Source: Tethya wilhelma
Lineage: Eukaryota > Porifera > Demospongiae > Tethyida > Tethyidae
DNA: 64,000 nucleotides
Reading direction: 5' to 3'
NCBI GenBank assembly: GCA_964030475.1
Contig: CAXIPT010000001.1
Location: forward strand, 3,651,249 to 3,715,248
Part shown: in pieces, positions 1 through 12,294 of the stretch
Position numbering within the stretch: the first letter of the stretch is position 1
How the letters are laid out: each line of letters opens with the position of its first letter
The notes under the pieces: model-generated
What the model saw: the letters and a program-made list of their open reading frames with translations, nothing else
What the model was told of the DNA's origin: nothing
Databases searched by the model: none
Translations under genes and position numbers: made by a program

Positions 1-430
1 AGGCCACCAGTTAGTATGAATAGATGTGTGTATTATCCTTCTATATATAGAACTGGATTCAGCACTTGCATGATAGACAAGCAATTTAACTATATTGAGT
101 TATTGTGCATATTGAATTATGTTTTGGACCGCATAGCTACCCAAAAAGTGTGTATGGTATAGCATAACTGTAATATTTTTCAGACTGAGTACAGCTAGAG
201 GTAGGTTAATCGTCAGTTTGAAATTTAAGAATGATATGTTTTGATCGTGCTGTTTTGATATGAGACTTAGGAGTGTATAAAGTTATTGTAAAGTATTATA
301 TAGACTAAAGTGAGATCAGTCTGGTGCTATAGCTCTCAAAAATAACACTGTAGCTGTTCATTTCATAACAGCTGCTTTACAATGTAAACAAAGAGTCTAA
401 GTATAAACAAATATTGATTTTCAATTACAG
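1..430. other. Upstream intron or flank, nothing recognised
   Basis: AT-rich sequence with no convincing coding exon. It ends in a splice acceptor (AG at 429-430) that opens the first exon of the tau-like gene, so it is most likely intron of that gene. The gene's start and any earlier exons lie outside the window. Confidence 0.5.
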
Positions 431-2675
431 CTACAACATTCAAGAGTGAATAACCTGAGAAGGGACTGTAGAAGACCAAAGAGTGCAGGCTCTTTACAGC
501 ACCCACAAAGAAACTTCCAGTTCACTGCTACAACCCAATTCCCACCAGCTGTGGTAAGTCAGGTCATAATAATCTGCATCCTTTGTTGCTCGTGTGATGC
601 ATGTTTGGTGCATAGAAACAGTAAATGTACATGGGAATACAACCCACATGGGTATTGAGCCCTCTCCCATGATAATGACATTAGGGACTCAGACATTAGA
701 GCACTAGCTATATCTCTTGTATTGTGTAATAATTACTTGTCTGCCAACAGCGAAAGCTGCCATCTTCTGAAAGAAAGTATAAGAACATTTCATCAAAAAT
801 TGGATCACTGGACAACATTCACCACAGACCAGGTAAATAGATCTAGTATGGTAATTATAGTCATAACTATAGGTTTTGGTCAACTTGTGTAATGTGACCT
901 ATAGTAGCGAGTAAGCAGAGTGACTCCCTGACTGTGCATGTAGAGTCTTTCAAACTGGCTTGCATTACATGGCTTCACAACAGGCTGTGGCGACTTCTCA
1001 AAACATGTGGCTTGCATTATCTTATCTGTGTATGCATATAGCGAAGGGAGATTCACAGGTGTCTTCCATACTTCCTGCATGCGGTATGCATTGCTCATGC
1101 ATGCACTACGATGAATTTGTCATCACAAAGCTATAAACTGGCAAAACTTTTTGAATAGGTGGTGGTACAGCTGCAATTAAAAAAGGAAGTCCAGACAGTG
1201 CTGCTAGACCTATTGCTCAAAAGGAAAGAAATCCAGTAAAGGTAAAGCAAAATACTTGTCATGCATGTTGTGTTGATAAAGTTCAGGATATGGCTGAAGT
1301 AGTCATAATAAAAAGTTCATAGTGTGATCTCTGCATAACTGCTAGGAATTTCCTCTCTTCCAGGAAAATTAAATGCTTAATTCTAAGGATAGGTAGAATA
1401 GGAAGTTGCATCAAAGTTCTTATAGTAGAGTCTGTAGAAAACCTGTCAGTAATTCAGTCCTATTCAAGTAAGCACATGATGCCTGTAGGTTACAATGACT
1501 TGTCTGTTATAGCAGCTAGAGTGCCCAAGAGTCTATAGTTGTTCAGGTTGAAGTAAAATCCAGATGATATTGACTGAAATTAGTAAACTCTGTTCAGATC
1601 TGTGTGGCACTATAACATAATTTTTTTGCTTCAGGTAGCAAAATCCAAAGTGACAAGGCCCTCTATAAAAGGAAAAGTGAAATCAAGAATTGATCAAAGT
1701 GATCCAAATCCTGCTCATAAATTGAGTCATTCACTTGAGGAGCTGACTATTCCTGAAGGTCAAACACTCAACCCAAGGTTTCAAGCCAGGAAGGGGCTAC
1801 CACAGCTCTCTTGTAGTATCCAGAAATCTCGTACTTTTGAATCAATCAGTCAGTTGCTCAAAGAAGAAGAGGCTGATTCTTCAATTTCTGATTCCCAGGC
1901 TGCACTACCTAGGTCAGCTACATTTGAATTTCTGTCAAGAATTGAACCCTTGGAAGATCCTGAGAGACAATCTGATAGTACATTATCTCAATCAGTCGGG
2001 AGTAGTGAAGCAATGTCAACAGTAGTAGTGGCCCAGAACTATGTGGCTCCTTGCAATGGAGTCAGCAAGAGAGAGTTATACTTTGAAGATGATTCAATAA
2101 ATCACCAAGAAAACAGTTCTACTATCAATAGTAGTACAATGTCAACACATTCAGATCATCACAGTCGTGTGCCCATAGTTCAACCTGAGTTGGATTCTAC
2201 TCCAAATGAAGAACAAGTTCAAACTGCATTTACTACTGACCTGTCTGCTGAGCCGGAACAGGGAGCCTCCAAAACAAGTGGTGGAAGATCTGAAGATTTG
2301 GACATTTATGATATAGAAGTATCAAACAGTGCATCTGAAACAACAGTGGTACTCAAACATTTGTTAGCTTTGAGTAGTAAGTCTTCTTCAAACTCAACCT
2401 CCATGCCTATTATTGAAGAGAGCGAATCTGAAGAAGAAGAGGAAGATTATCCTAAAGTAGAACTTGGACCTTACACTCTTGCCCATCCCGTTCCCCAGCT
2501 ATTGATTTCAGATGAAGATGGTAGTATAGTAGACACTATTTCTATTGGTGTGAACCTTTGTACCATTGCTGATAGTAGTGACACTCAGACTGGTGGTACC
2601 ACAGCCCCAGCTCATGGACCCATTGGTACTAGTGAGACAAATTATAATGCTGTGGAACCTATCACTCATTTATAG
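431..2675 (+). CDS. Tau/MAP2/MAP4-type microtubule-binding protein, C-terminal part
   Basis: Four exons join in phase: 431-553, 751-832, 1159-1241 and 1635-2675 (stop). The second and third exons together encode SSKIGSLDNIHHRPGGG, which matches the tubulin-binding repeat of tau, MAP2 and MAP4; the nine residues SKIGSLDNI equal the core of human tau repeat 4. The repeat is split by an intron inside the PGGG turn. A basic stretch rich in Lys, Pro and Ser follows, as in the regions flanking tau repeats, then a long Ser/Glu-rich acidic tail of about 340 residues with no recognised domain. Only one repeat is visible; tau-family proteins usually carry three to five, so others may lie upstream of the window. 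The family binds and stabilises microtubules. The family call rests on the repeat alone. The 5' end is missing. Confidence 0.7.
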
Positions 2676-2888
2676 TACTAAGTCTTGTAATTTATAAATT
2701 GTTGGTTGGTTTATGTTGAAATCACAACCATGCACGTCCACAATTGTTATGCTTGAAGTGTGTTTGTGTGCACGGTGTGTCACTGTGTGGACTTTGAGAG
2801 CACATGAAAATATGCATGCAGGTAAGGGTAAGGGGCGGGGCTGAGGATTTTGCACGTGATTCACATGTGGACCGCGTGGCATGCTCAA
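2676..2888. promoter_or_regulatory. Intergenic region with CACGTG box before THUMPD1
   Basis: About 210 bp separate the tau-like stop from the THUMPD1 start. CACGTG lies at 2853-2858, 31 bp upstream of the ATG, next to a GC-rich GGGGCGGGGC stretch around 2832-2841. Promoter role is inferred from position. Confidence 0.45.
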
Positions 2889-4302
2889 ATGGAGTCAGCA
2901 AGTGCAAAGAGAAAACGGTCCAAAGCTTATTATGGAGGAAATAAAGCTAAGAGAAAGGTACAGCAAGAAAATAATAAAGCTGCAAGCAATTAGGACTAGC
3001 TATATATGCAGAAATATGGGAATGAACGACAACTTGGTCCTGGAATGAGAGGTGTCCTTATCACCACTGGAGATCAAGACAAGTTCTGCATTCCAGAAGC
3101 TTACAATCTTTTAAATGAGGTATTAACAAATCAATATTTTATATCTGACTTATCTGTCTTTGTTCTGTAATTTATAGTAACATGTTGTATCATCTATTGT
3201 AGTACGGCGACAAGTTGTATGGGCCTGAATCAACATCTGCAGATGATTCTGACAGCCAAGATGAACCCAAAGAAACTGGTGCAGTTGACATTGCGTCAGC
3301 AGTTGCAGAAGAGGTGGCAAAGTTAAAGGGAAGCGAAGAGAAGCCAAGACGTTTTCAGGCAGTTCACACGGGAACAAAACATGTTGTGTTTATACGCTGC
3401 AATGACCCCGTTGACCCTTGTCAATTAGTGCATTATATGTTAATGGATGTTTCAGCTTCTGGCGTAAGAAAATCCAGGTTGGTGTGTACATTATACATTA
3501 CTTTACTACACTCCATTAGTCAGTGGATTGAACTTCTTAGAAATGTAGACTAAACCCACTCTTATCCCATTAACTTCTATTCCTGTGTTATTTCAAGGTA
3601 CTGTCAGCGTATAGTCCCAGTGGTGAAGGTGTGTCATGCTACTGTGGAGGATATCAAGAAGAATGCTGTGTCAGTTTTGGAGCCACACTTCCACACAGAT
3701 GATCTTGCAGTACACAAGGTTTGCTAACAATTCACGATTGTGTGTGAGAGGGAGTGCATATATTGTATGTGAGTACTGGCACCTCTAACATCAACCTCCC
3801 AATGCAATATTTAGTGGTGCTCTAATTAGAGTCTATTATTATAGTATTTACATTGCATGATTGTAGTTTGCAGTGAGTTACAAAGCTCGCAACAACAAGG
3901 ACGTCAACAGGGATGACATCATCCGACTGCTGGCCAGCATGGTGACAAGGGAAGGTGATTTCTCTCATGTTGTTGATCTCAACAATGCTGATTTCACCGT
4001 CATTGTGGAAATCATTAAAGTATGCTTGCATCTACATAATTATTATGTGTTTTCATAATTATACTATTCCGATGTCCCCTGTACATTTGTAGAATCTATG
4101 CTGTCTCAGTGTGGTGAAAGATTTCAACAAACTCAAGAAATACAATATTCATTCCATTATGCATGCTGATGTACAAACTGCTGAAACTAGTAATAGCAAG
4201 CCAGCTTCTGATTCAGCTGGTCAGGCTCAGAAGAAAGAAGACAAGGAAGAAAAGTGTGCCACCACCACAACTGCAACCACAAAGGAGGAAGTATATAGAT
4301 AA
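2889..4302 (+). CDS. THUMPD1: THUMP domain-containing protein 1 (tRNA acetylation adaptor)
   Basis: Six exons (2889-2957, 3012-3119, 3203-3477, 3598-3718, 3867-4019, 4093-4302) join in phase to give 311 residues. The N-terminus is Lys/Arg-rich (KRKRSK), as in THUMPD1/Tan1. The THUMP core is clear: RYCQRIVPV, the run YKARNNKDVNRDDIIRLLA, VVDLNNADFTVIVEIIKN and CCLSVVKD follow the family in order. THUMPD1 is the tRNA-binding adaptor that lets the acetyltransferase NAT10 (Kre33 in yeast) make N4-acetylcytidine at position 12 of tRNA-Ser and tRNA-Leu. Human THUMPD1 is about 350 residues, so this is near full length. The C-terminal tail is Lys/Glu/Thr-rich and low complexity. Confidence 0.88.
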
Positions 4303-4375
4303 ATAATTTTCATGTTCTAAAATAACGAAAGTATTGAACAATGTTTTTATCCTTTGAACCGTGAAACTTCAAATC

Positions 4376-6473
4376 ATGAGTACGTTGTCTCAAGAGCTGG
4401 GCTACCTGGCTCGTCGAGAGCTTGCTGTGATGCTAGACTACGAGTCCCCTCAAGGAAAGGACTGGCGAGGGTTGGCTGATCGCATGAACTTCACTTATGA
4501 CATAATTCTACGCCTAAGAAACAAGCCATCCCCTACACTCACCTTGCTGGAAGAGTGGGAGAAGGCTAGAGGTTAGTATGTAAATACCCTGTGGCAATAC
4601 TAGCTAATGACAAAATATTGGGCCTGGAAATAGTCTGGAGGTGTAGGTTTGGAGTATGTGAGTATGTTTAGTAAATAAATAGCCATGGAAATATGATCCA
4701 AATTGTCAACTTTAGCAAATCATCTGCATACTAAACTGATTCAATTTTTTGCTTCCTGTTATACAGTAGTTGACTGGTTGATCGTTCAGCACATGATAAA
4801 TGGGTACCATTTTGTCAAAATTTAACATTGTGATTTGAAATTTGTAGCTTTATTGTTCTGTACACTTCTTCACAGGCAAGCAGGCCACCTTAGCCACCTT
4901 GATCACACTCCTAGAGTCTCTGGGCTGTCAAGAAGCAGTAGATACAATTAAACGAGGTTTGTTGTTTATGGTTTTATGATCAATTTGTCGTGAATTGATA
5001 AGTTAAGATGTGCAGGTACACATTCATTGTAGCATAACTCAATAATGTGTTTCTTCCCCCCAACAGGAAGTCGCATCGATAGACCAGCTCAGAGAGTAAA
5101 CACTGATGCAGGTCAGTCAACAATCTGACACATCCACACATTGTTTGTCCTCATTACCATAACTCAAAAAAAATGTTCACCGTACGCACCCACAGAGCTG
5201 ACAGTCTCACAGTCTCAAATCCATCACCATCCCCTCACACCTTGTAACTCCATTGATCCCTCAAAGATCTCCCCCGAGGAGATTGAGAGAATACATGCAG
5301 TCCCTCATCAGGCTGGGGTGGACCCACAACAACTGGTGAAAACGCTGGAAGGCATTACATTAAATGGTATACACAAAACATGCAGAATCTATGATTTTAC
5401 ACAGGCTCATTGCTACATGCTGACAAAGGCCTTTGGAAACATTTTGCATTCTTTGCTACGTAAAAATGTGCTCAAAATAATTTTACAATATTATGCCCCA
5501 TGGTTTCATATCTTTCAAGGTTGTAGTGGTTCTGATGAAGCTTCTGCTCAAGTGTCTCAAGAGGATGTCGAAGAGAAGAAGGAGTTTGTACGTCAACAGA
5601 GATTTGACGTGTTCCTCTCGTATGCAGAGGAGGATCAGGAGTTTGCTGAAGAAGTGAGGGATAGGTTGATGAAGGATGCTAAAGTTAAAGTATTTATACC
5701 AGTTGAAGGTAAATTAAGTCGCGCACACCAAAGTATTTTTAAAACAAGTCACCATTATATATATATATACTTTTACTTATCTTATACCGTAATTTGACTA
5801 ATATTCGCATTGGGGAAATTTTCGTACGCGTAGCTGTGTGCGAAAATTAAACACTCGAAATTTTGACGACCTATTACCAATATTAATGTGGGCGCTACGC
5901 ATGTACGAAAGTTAAACACGCGAAATTTTAACATACGGAATATTTTCAACGCGAAAATATCTCAAACTACGGTACATATATTGCTCTGTGTGTCATTAAT
6001 TTTTAATGCTCTTCCCTTACTTTACATATTCACGATATTTTTGTCACACAGGTCTTATGCCTGGAAAAGTGTTCCATGAAGAGATAGCAGACATGATCAA
6101 GAAAGGGTGTCGTAAAACTATAGTCATTCTCTCTCCTGACTATGTCCAGTCTCCATGGTGTAAATATGAAGCTAATCTTGCATTCGTTAAATCTCCTGGT
6201 GAGATACTTTTTACCTACACTCGACTCAAACAATAATTTGAGCCAAGTGCTGGATTTCTAGTTGAAATTCCCAATCTTATTACAGATACCAGTGCTCATG
6301 TCCTCATTCCAATTATGTACCGAGAGTGTGAGGTGCCAGCATTTCTTGCTCCAGTGTCATATTTGAACTACCCGAGGTACAAGGCCAAATGTGAAGACTG
6401 TGAGAAGTATGTGTGGGGACCCCTCTATAAATCTGTGACATTTAATCCCCGGACTCGACAGAGAAAATCATGA
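4376..6473 (+). CDS. MYD88: MyD88-like adaptor (DEATH + TIR)
   Basis: Seven exons (4376-4571, 4876-4956, 5067-5111, 5196-5366, 5520-5708, 6052-6198, 6286-6473) join in phase to give 338 residues; human MyD88 is 296. The N-terminal DEATH domain shows DWRGLADRMNF, LRNKPSPTLTLLEEWEK and ATLATLITLLESLG, typical of MyD88 and IRAK. A Ser/Pro-rich linker follows. The TIR domain has box 1 RFDVFLSYA, a box-2 region around LMPGKVFHEEI, the core TIVILSPDYVQSPWCKYE and a box-3-like stretch near VWGPLYKS. MyD88 couples IL-1R/Toll-type receptors to IRAK kinases through DEATH-DEATH contacts; this order of DEATH, linker and TIR is diagnostic. The start ATG is the first one opening the DEATH domain. One intron carries a foldback element. 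Confidence 0.9.
5785..5974. repeat. Foldback (MITE-like) element in MyD88 intron
   Basis: About 190 bp with matching ends: TACCGTAATTTGA at 5785 and TCAAACTACGGTA ending at 5974 are near-complementary inverted termini. Inner sequence repeats a theme of GCGAAAATT/AATTTTCGC on both strands. No coding capacity. It looks like a miniature inverted-repeat transposable element, possibly with a TA target site. Confidence 0.55.
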
Positions 6474-6722
6474 CACATGTCTCTCTCACGATATATGCAA
6501 ATGTAATTCAAAATGTCAATGAATTTCTTATTCTTAATGCAGGGGTGAACTCATTCTTGTCCTACGGGTGAGATCGAATTGAAGGGAGTGGCAACCAGAG
6601 TGGCAACATTGTACGTGCACGTGCGCATGCGCATGCAGCCCCACCCTCTTTTGCCGCCTGGAGCCCCACCCCTCTTTTATCGCAACATAACTGCGTTCTC
6701 ATTTAATATACATTTGCGTAAC
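6474..6722. promoter_or_regulatory. Filamin promoter region with NRF1-like palindrome
   Basis: Holds TGCGCATGCGCA at 6622-6633, a perfect 12-bp palindrome that matches the NRF1 consensus, about 90 bp before the filamin ATG. The same 12-mer occurs at 8133 and 38720. Role inferred. Confidence 0.4.
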
Positions 6723-9700
6723 ATGAGCTCGGTAGTAATAAGTAAAAGCGCCGTAGAGTTGCCTGTAAGCCGTAGTGGGCTTTGTCTCTCATCAGCATCT
6801 GGACTATTGGAGTCGGCATCCACGCCGCTAATGATGGAGTGTAACAGCCAAATCAACATCAACTTGAATACCATAGATGATGAAAAACGAGAGGCCACTC
6901 AAGTAAGATTCATCACTCTTTTAAATAATCTTCCATCCTATATTATTATCTGTGTTATAGTTAATCTAATTAGAGTCTTGAATGCCTATGAGTTGTGAAT
7001 TTCGCTGCTCATCCTGTAGAAAATGACATTCACCAATTGGTGTAATGATTTGCTTTCTGGAAAGACTCAGCAAAGCGTTTCAGACTTGTGGGTGGATCTT
7101 CAGGATGGGCTGCTCCTCCTCAAGTTGCTGGAAATTCTCACACAAAAGAAAATCAAAGGTGTTGAAAACGAGCCCAAACTGACTGCTCAGAAAATGGTCA
7201 ACCTTGACCTAGCATTAAAGTTCCTTCAAGATCAAGGTGTCAAACTCATTGGCATTGGTAAGTATGCATGCATCACCACAATGATCACCATGTTATTAAA
7301 TCTACACACTGTCAATGTGATCGATCATAATATTATAGTGCTGACAATTTATAATGTGACGTTGTATGCATTGTAGGTAGTCACAATATATCTCAAGGAG
7401 ATCACAAGCGTATCCTGGGACTTATGTGGTCACTGATACAGAAGTATCAGCTTCGAATAAGAGGTCAGTTTTTTGTTAATTTTTACGGACTCAAGCTATG
7501 AATATTAGAGCAGGCACCATTATAACAGCATTCATTGCAATAAATGCTTCCTGTTTGTGCATTTTCAGGAGTTAATTAGTAAACATAGACAAAATACGCA
7601 TGTACAGGTGCAGCATGCACAGCGCGTACTCTTACTGCTCATAACTTTATCATACGTACGGTAGTACGTATAGTAGGAATGGGCCGACTGTCCCATAGAC
7701 ACAATACAAAATGTTGATGCTTATAAACTTTCAAAGAAAGGAAGATAAGCCTTCAAATGCATTTCATAGCCTCCCCCATACAGTTTTCTTACCGTATTAA
7801 CGAAGAAAACTGTCAGAAAGTCTCCAGAGCACTCTGGAGAGAGCGCTGGCGAGAAGCCACAAGAGTGCAATTTTGTTCTCCTTCCTTCCTTCCTAACTGA
7901 CTTACTTGAACGCGATTTCCAGACAAACAAAAGACATCTATCCAACTTTGACTATATAGTGAGACTTCATTTCATGCAGATTACGTCCTTTTTGACTCGT
8001 TTGCTGGTGAAAAGGCAGCAAACAAAATCTAGGCAGCTTTGAAACTCTCGATATAAAATACTGTACTTTTTATTTAGCCATTTTGATGTAGGTAAAGGTC
8101 GTCAATAGACCACGTGGTTTGCATGCATATAATGCGCATGCGCATCAAATGTACACTTCTGCTTTTGTATAAAGACTGACTAGTCTCTGCAGTGTGATTG
8201 TCTCCATGCAATTGATCACCTTGGTGTTTAAAAAAGTGAATGAACAAGTAGTAAAAATTTTATAAAAATGAGAAGTGTAGGAATGGGCAGTGCGGTAAAA
8301 AGCAATGAAACAAGGCAAGTCTCTGAATTTCGGCACATGACTACTTCATTTTTTGTACCCTACTCTTTTTGTATTTACATTCTAAATGCTTGTTAATTAC
8401 TTCATCCAAATTAGTGATTGCTTGCATTGACTCATGAGCCAAATGACCAGGACATTTATAATGATGGAATTCAAACCTGCAATTGACTCATGAAAATGAA
8501 GTAGTCATGTGCCGAAATTCAGAGACTTGCCTTGTTTCATTGCTTTTTACCGCACTGCCCATTCCTACACTTCTCATTTTTATAAAATTTTTACTACTTT
8601 ATGTATAGGAACCCATGTATCAACAAAAGACATCATGGTTGAATGGTTAAATGCCATTTTGCCAAGGTGGAACATCACCAACTTGACAACAAATTGGTCG
8701 GATGGCAGGTATATATGCATTTTAGTAATACCAACCACCCATACAATGCCTAATGTAATAAAAACATAATGTCATGCATGTATGACAAAAATTATATATT
8801 GAACACCATTCTTCACAAATTACAGGGCTCTGGTTGCACTGATCAATGAGGTGAAACCTGGTATAGCACCAAACGTAGCTACACTCGATCCAACCAGGCA
8901 TGCCAACAATTGCCTCCTTGGCATCAAGATTGCCCATGACCGTCTCAAGATCCCTCAGCTCATATCCCCCTACGATCTCTCCAGCTTAAATATCGATGAG
9001 AAAAGCATGATGACGTACCTTTCCTACTTTTGTGCACCAGCACGAGCAAAGCTACTAAAATGGCTACAAAAACAGCTCCCACAGTTCAGGATCACCAACT
9101 TCACAACAAACTGGGCAGACGGGAAGGCATTTGGAGCTCTGATCAACGCTTGTCATCCGGGGCTGTATAGTGATTGGGCAAGCCTGGAAACCCAAAATGG
9201 AATTGCAAACAACGAAATGCTGTTTGCACTTACAAAAAAATGTCTTGGTGCTAAACCAAGTTTCAGTGCTAAACAGCTGGCACTCTCGGAAGTGGAAGAG
9301 CTTCAAGTCATGACATACATATTGAGAATCAAACACAGTACCATGGTACCAATGCCAGATGAGATCTCTGTCTCGGGGCCTGGCATAATGAAGGCAACGG
9401 CTGGGAAACAGACACAGTTTCAAATCGACACCACTCGAGCTGGACCAGGCAGGCTCCTTATCGACGCATACTATGAAGATCAATCGAAACTCAAATTCCT
9501 GCTTCGCGAAAAACGAAGCGGTATTGTTACTGTCACATACACTCCACGTAGTGCTGGCAATGTCCACTTTGAGATTCTTTGGTCAGATGTACCCATTCCA
9601 AACAGTCCATTTTGTGTACGAGTAACAGATTCCAATCACGTTCGTATAATCAATTTTCAGCACCACAGCACAAATGTAATTGCTAACGAGCCAATTGAAT

Positions 9701-12144
9701 TGAGCTTGGATACTAAACTAGCTGGTCATGGGACACTTAGTGCTTATCTCAAGTACAACAAAATGGCACCAATAGATGCAGTTATTTCAAAACATGAAGG
9801 ATCTATGGTCACACTGCAATATACTCCAACAAAGGCAGGCAAACCGGTGCTTCATGTGCTCTGGGATGGACAAGAGCTCACACACCTTACCATAACCTAC
9901 AATGTCATTGACAGCAAGACCTATCAGGTTATTTCCAAACCAGAAGACCAAGTGTATTATGTGTACGATCACATTAATTTCAATGTGCAGTCAAAAGGTG
10001 CCTCTCTTGACGTTCTCCAGCTAACAGCAATAAGACAGGATGAGCTACAGTCACCCATCTCGTTCCAAGAAATTGAAGGAAATTTGGGTATTGCGTCTTT
10101 CAGACCCACACTGCCTGGAACATATCGAATTGAAGTAGCCTGCAATGACAAGCTCATCGAAGGAAGCCCATTCAAAGTTCTAGTTGCCGATCCCTCCAAG
10201 TGCAAACTCTTAGAGAAAGTACCCGATAACCTCCAGCTGGGAGAGTCTTTCAGCATGAACGTGCACACAAAGGATGCTGGCATAGGCCAACTCATATTTA
10301 AGTGCCTTGACAGGGATACAGCTGACCTCTTCAAGGGTAACATCAGTAAACGTGATGAAAATGGAGTGCAAAAAATTGAAGCCACACCACTACAAGAAGG
10401 AGACTTTCTTGTTTCGATCACATTCCACCGAAGAGATATCCCTCAATGTCCATTTAGAGTAAAGGTGTGTGACCCGTCAAACTGCCAGGTCAGCAAAGAG
10501 CTTCTCGAATTGAAGACCGCAATAGCTGGCAAACCGATTCATTTTCAAGTCACTGTACGTAATCCCAATGCTAGTTTCACACCCGTCATCAGAGCTTCAG
10601 GTCCCAGTGTAAAGTATGATACGATAAGCCCCCAAAGGATTGATGCTCACACTTACTCGGTGCAGTTCACACCATGGGAAGTTGGAACGAATGAAATCTC
10701 AGTAATGTATGGTGGTTTCCATGCGCAAAAGAGTCCTTTCATATTTACACTTATCGATAGTGTAGATGCTCAAGGCTGCACTGCCACAGGTACAGGTCTC
10801 CAAGAAGCCTACACAGGAGTACCTGCTCAGTTTTTGGTTCTAACAAAACAAGAAGGTCTTCTCAGTGATGGTACACTGCAGATAAACGTTAGGGGAGTGA
10901 TCAACAATGCTGAGTGCAAAGTAAGAGCCCGGGACAACAAAAATGGGACCTACAATGTTGCATACCTAGTCAATACACCTGGTGCATATCTAGTTTCAAT
11001 CAAAGCTCACGGGAAAGATATACCAGGGAGTCCTTTCAAGCTGAATGCACAACTTGGTCCTGATGCTGAAAGCTGCCGAATGTATGGTCCTGCTCTTGAG
11101 CCACATGCCATGTTGATAATCGGAAAACCAATGGATTTTTCTGTCGATGCATCAAAAGCTGGAGCAGGCCAACTATCAGTGAAAGCAGTCGGACCAGGTG
11201 GAGTACAAGCTCGAGTCTACACCGCCAAAGCTGAACGAAGAGGAGTGCACGACATAAGGCTGGATCCAATCAAATCAGGAAAATACCGAATCAGTGTGAA
11301 GTGGTCTGGAAGCCACATACCAGGCAGTCCATTTATCCTAAAGATCTTTCCAGGAGCCGATGCTAGCAAATGCAAAGCTTACGGACCAGGACTGGAAGAT
11401 GGACAGGTTGGAAACCCAAGCTACTTCACAATTGAAACAAAAAATGCTGGTGCTGGAACACTCAAAGTTCGCTTGCACGGTGTGCGAAATGCCTTCAAAG
11501 TTGACATAAAACCTGTTCATCCTCAAGACGTTCGAACTCTGAAAGCAAACTACGAGCCACAAAAACCTGGAGAGTATCTTGTCACCATCAAGTGGTCAGA
11601 AAATCATGTTCCAGGAAGTCCATTCAGAGTGAAGATCATTGGAAGTGAAGTGGAGATACAAGAAAGCAAAGAAGAGGAAAATAAACCAGAGAAGCTACCA
11701 CAAGCAACGCCACGCGATCCTGAACTTCAACTTGAACCAATCCTAGAGATTGAAGATGAAGAGGAAGTGGACCAGCCAGCAAAGAAACCGACAACTAAGA
11801 AGAAAAAACAAACGAAGAAAGGAAAGAAATCCAAACAAACATCTCCTGAGATCACTCCAGTAATATTTCCAATACCAGTACAAACGACTAGAGTGCCCTA
11901 CCACAGAACATTTGTTCACAACAAGCCAGATATGTACTCCAAAAGCATGGATGCTTTAAATTCAAAAAAGAAAGTCATGTCACCCCGAAAAATGATGACA
12001 TTCAATGGTCTCCAACAAGTTCGTAAACATGACAGATCGTCTAGTTTGCCTACTTCAAAACCAGTTGGAGGAGAGTATCACGGACGAGCTCATATGCAAA
12101 TGCATTCTCTGAATACAAAGAAACTTGGCAAAATGAGAAAATGA
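6723..12144 (+). CDS. Filamin-type actin cross-linker with three CH domains (jitterbug-like)
   Basis: Exons 6723-6902, 7020-7257, 7377-7463, 8609-8708 and 8826-12144 join in phase to give about 1,305 residues. A short Ser-rich leader precedes three calponin-homology domains: CH1 (about 62-168, from TFTNWCNDLL), CH2 (about 172-270, MVEWLNAILPRWNITNLTTN) and CH3 (about 274-373, KLLKWLQKQLPQFRITNFTT). CH2 and CH3 resemble each other closely. Eight filamin Ig-like repeats follow; each ends in a form of PGSPF or PNSPF. The last about 160 residues are basic and low complexity, with KKKKQTKKGKKSK. Classical filamins have two CH domains and about 24 repeats; three CH domains with few repeats match Drosophila jitterbug. 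The role expected is F-actin binding and mechanosensitive scaffolding. Almost the whole Ig-repeat region is one 3.3-kb exon. Confidence 0.87.
8246..8599. repeat. Perfect 107-bp inverted repeat in filamin intron
   Basis: The left arm 8246-8352 and right arm 8493-8599 are exact reverse complements over 107 bp by my base-by-base reading, separated by a 140-bp loop. The right arm ends 9 bp before the acceptor of the 8609 exon. The arms create mirror-image spurious ORFs on both strands. No transposase is present. It is a foldback element or a recent inverted duplication. Confidence 0.9.
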
Positions 12145-12294
12145 TTATTATTATTAGCTACAAAACCTACTTTTAAAAAATTGTATATTGCTCTCTATTA
12201 GCACATAATTAGTAAGATAACTGATCATGTATTAGTTTGTAGTGTGTTTTTAGCTCATGTTTGGTTATTATTTCATTATCTATGATTATACAGA

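Noticed and set aside
8145..8769. Mirror-image ORFs on both strands sharing the same 30 N-terminal residues
   Set aside because: They are produced by the perfect inverted repeat; the plus-strand one also runs into a real filamin exon in another frame. No protein-like features.
9064..11562. Several minus-strand ORFs of 61-167 residues under the filamin exon
   Set aside because: They are shadows of the 3.3-kb coding exon; their composition and the strong plus-strand filamin repeats decide the strand.
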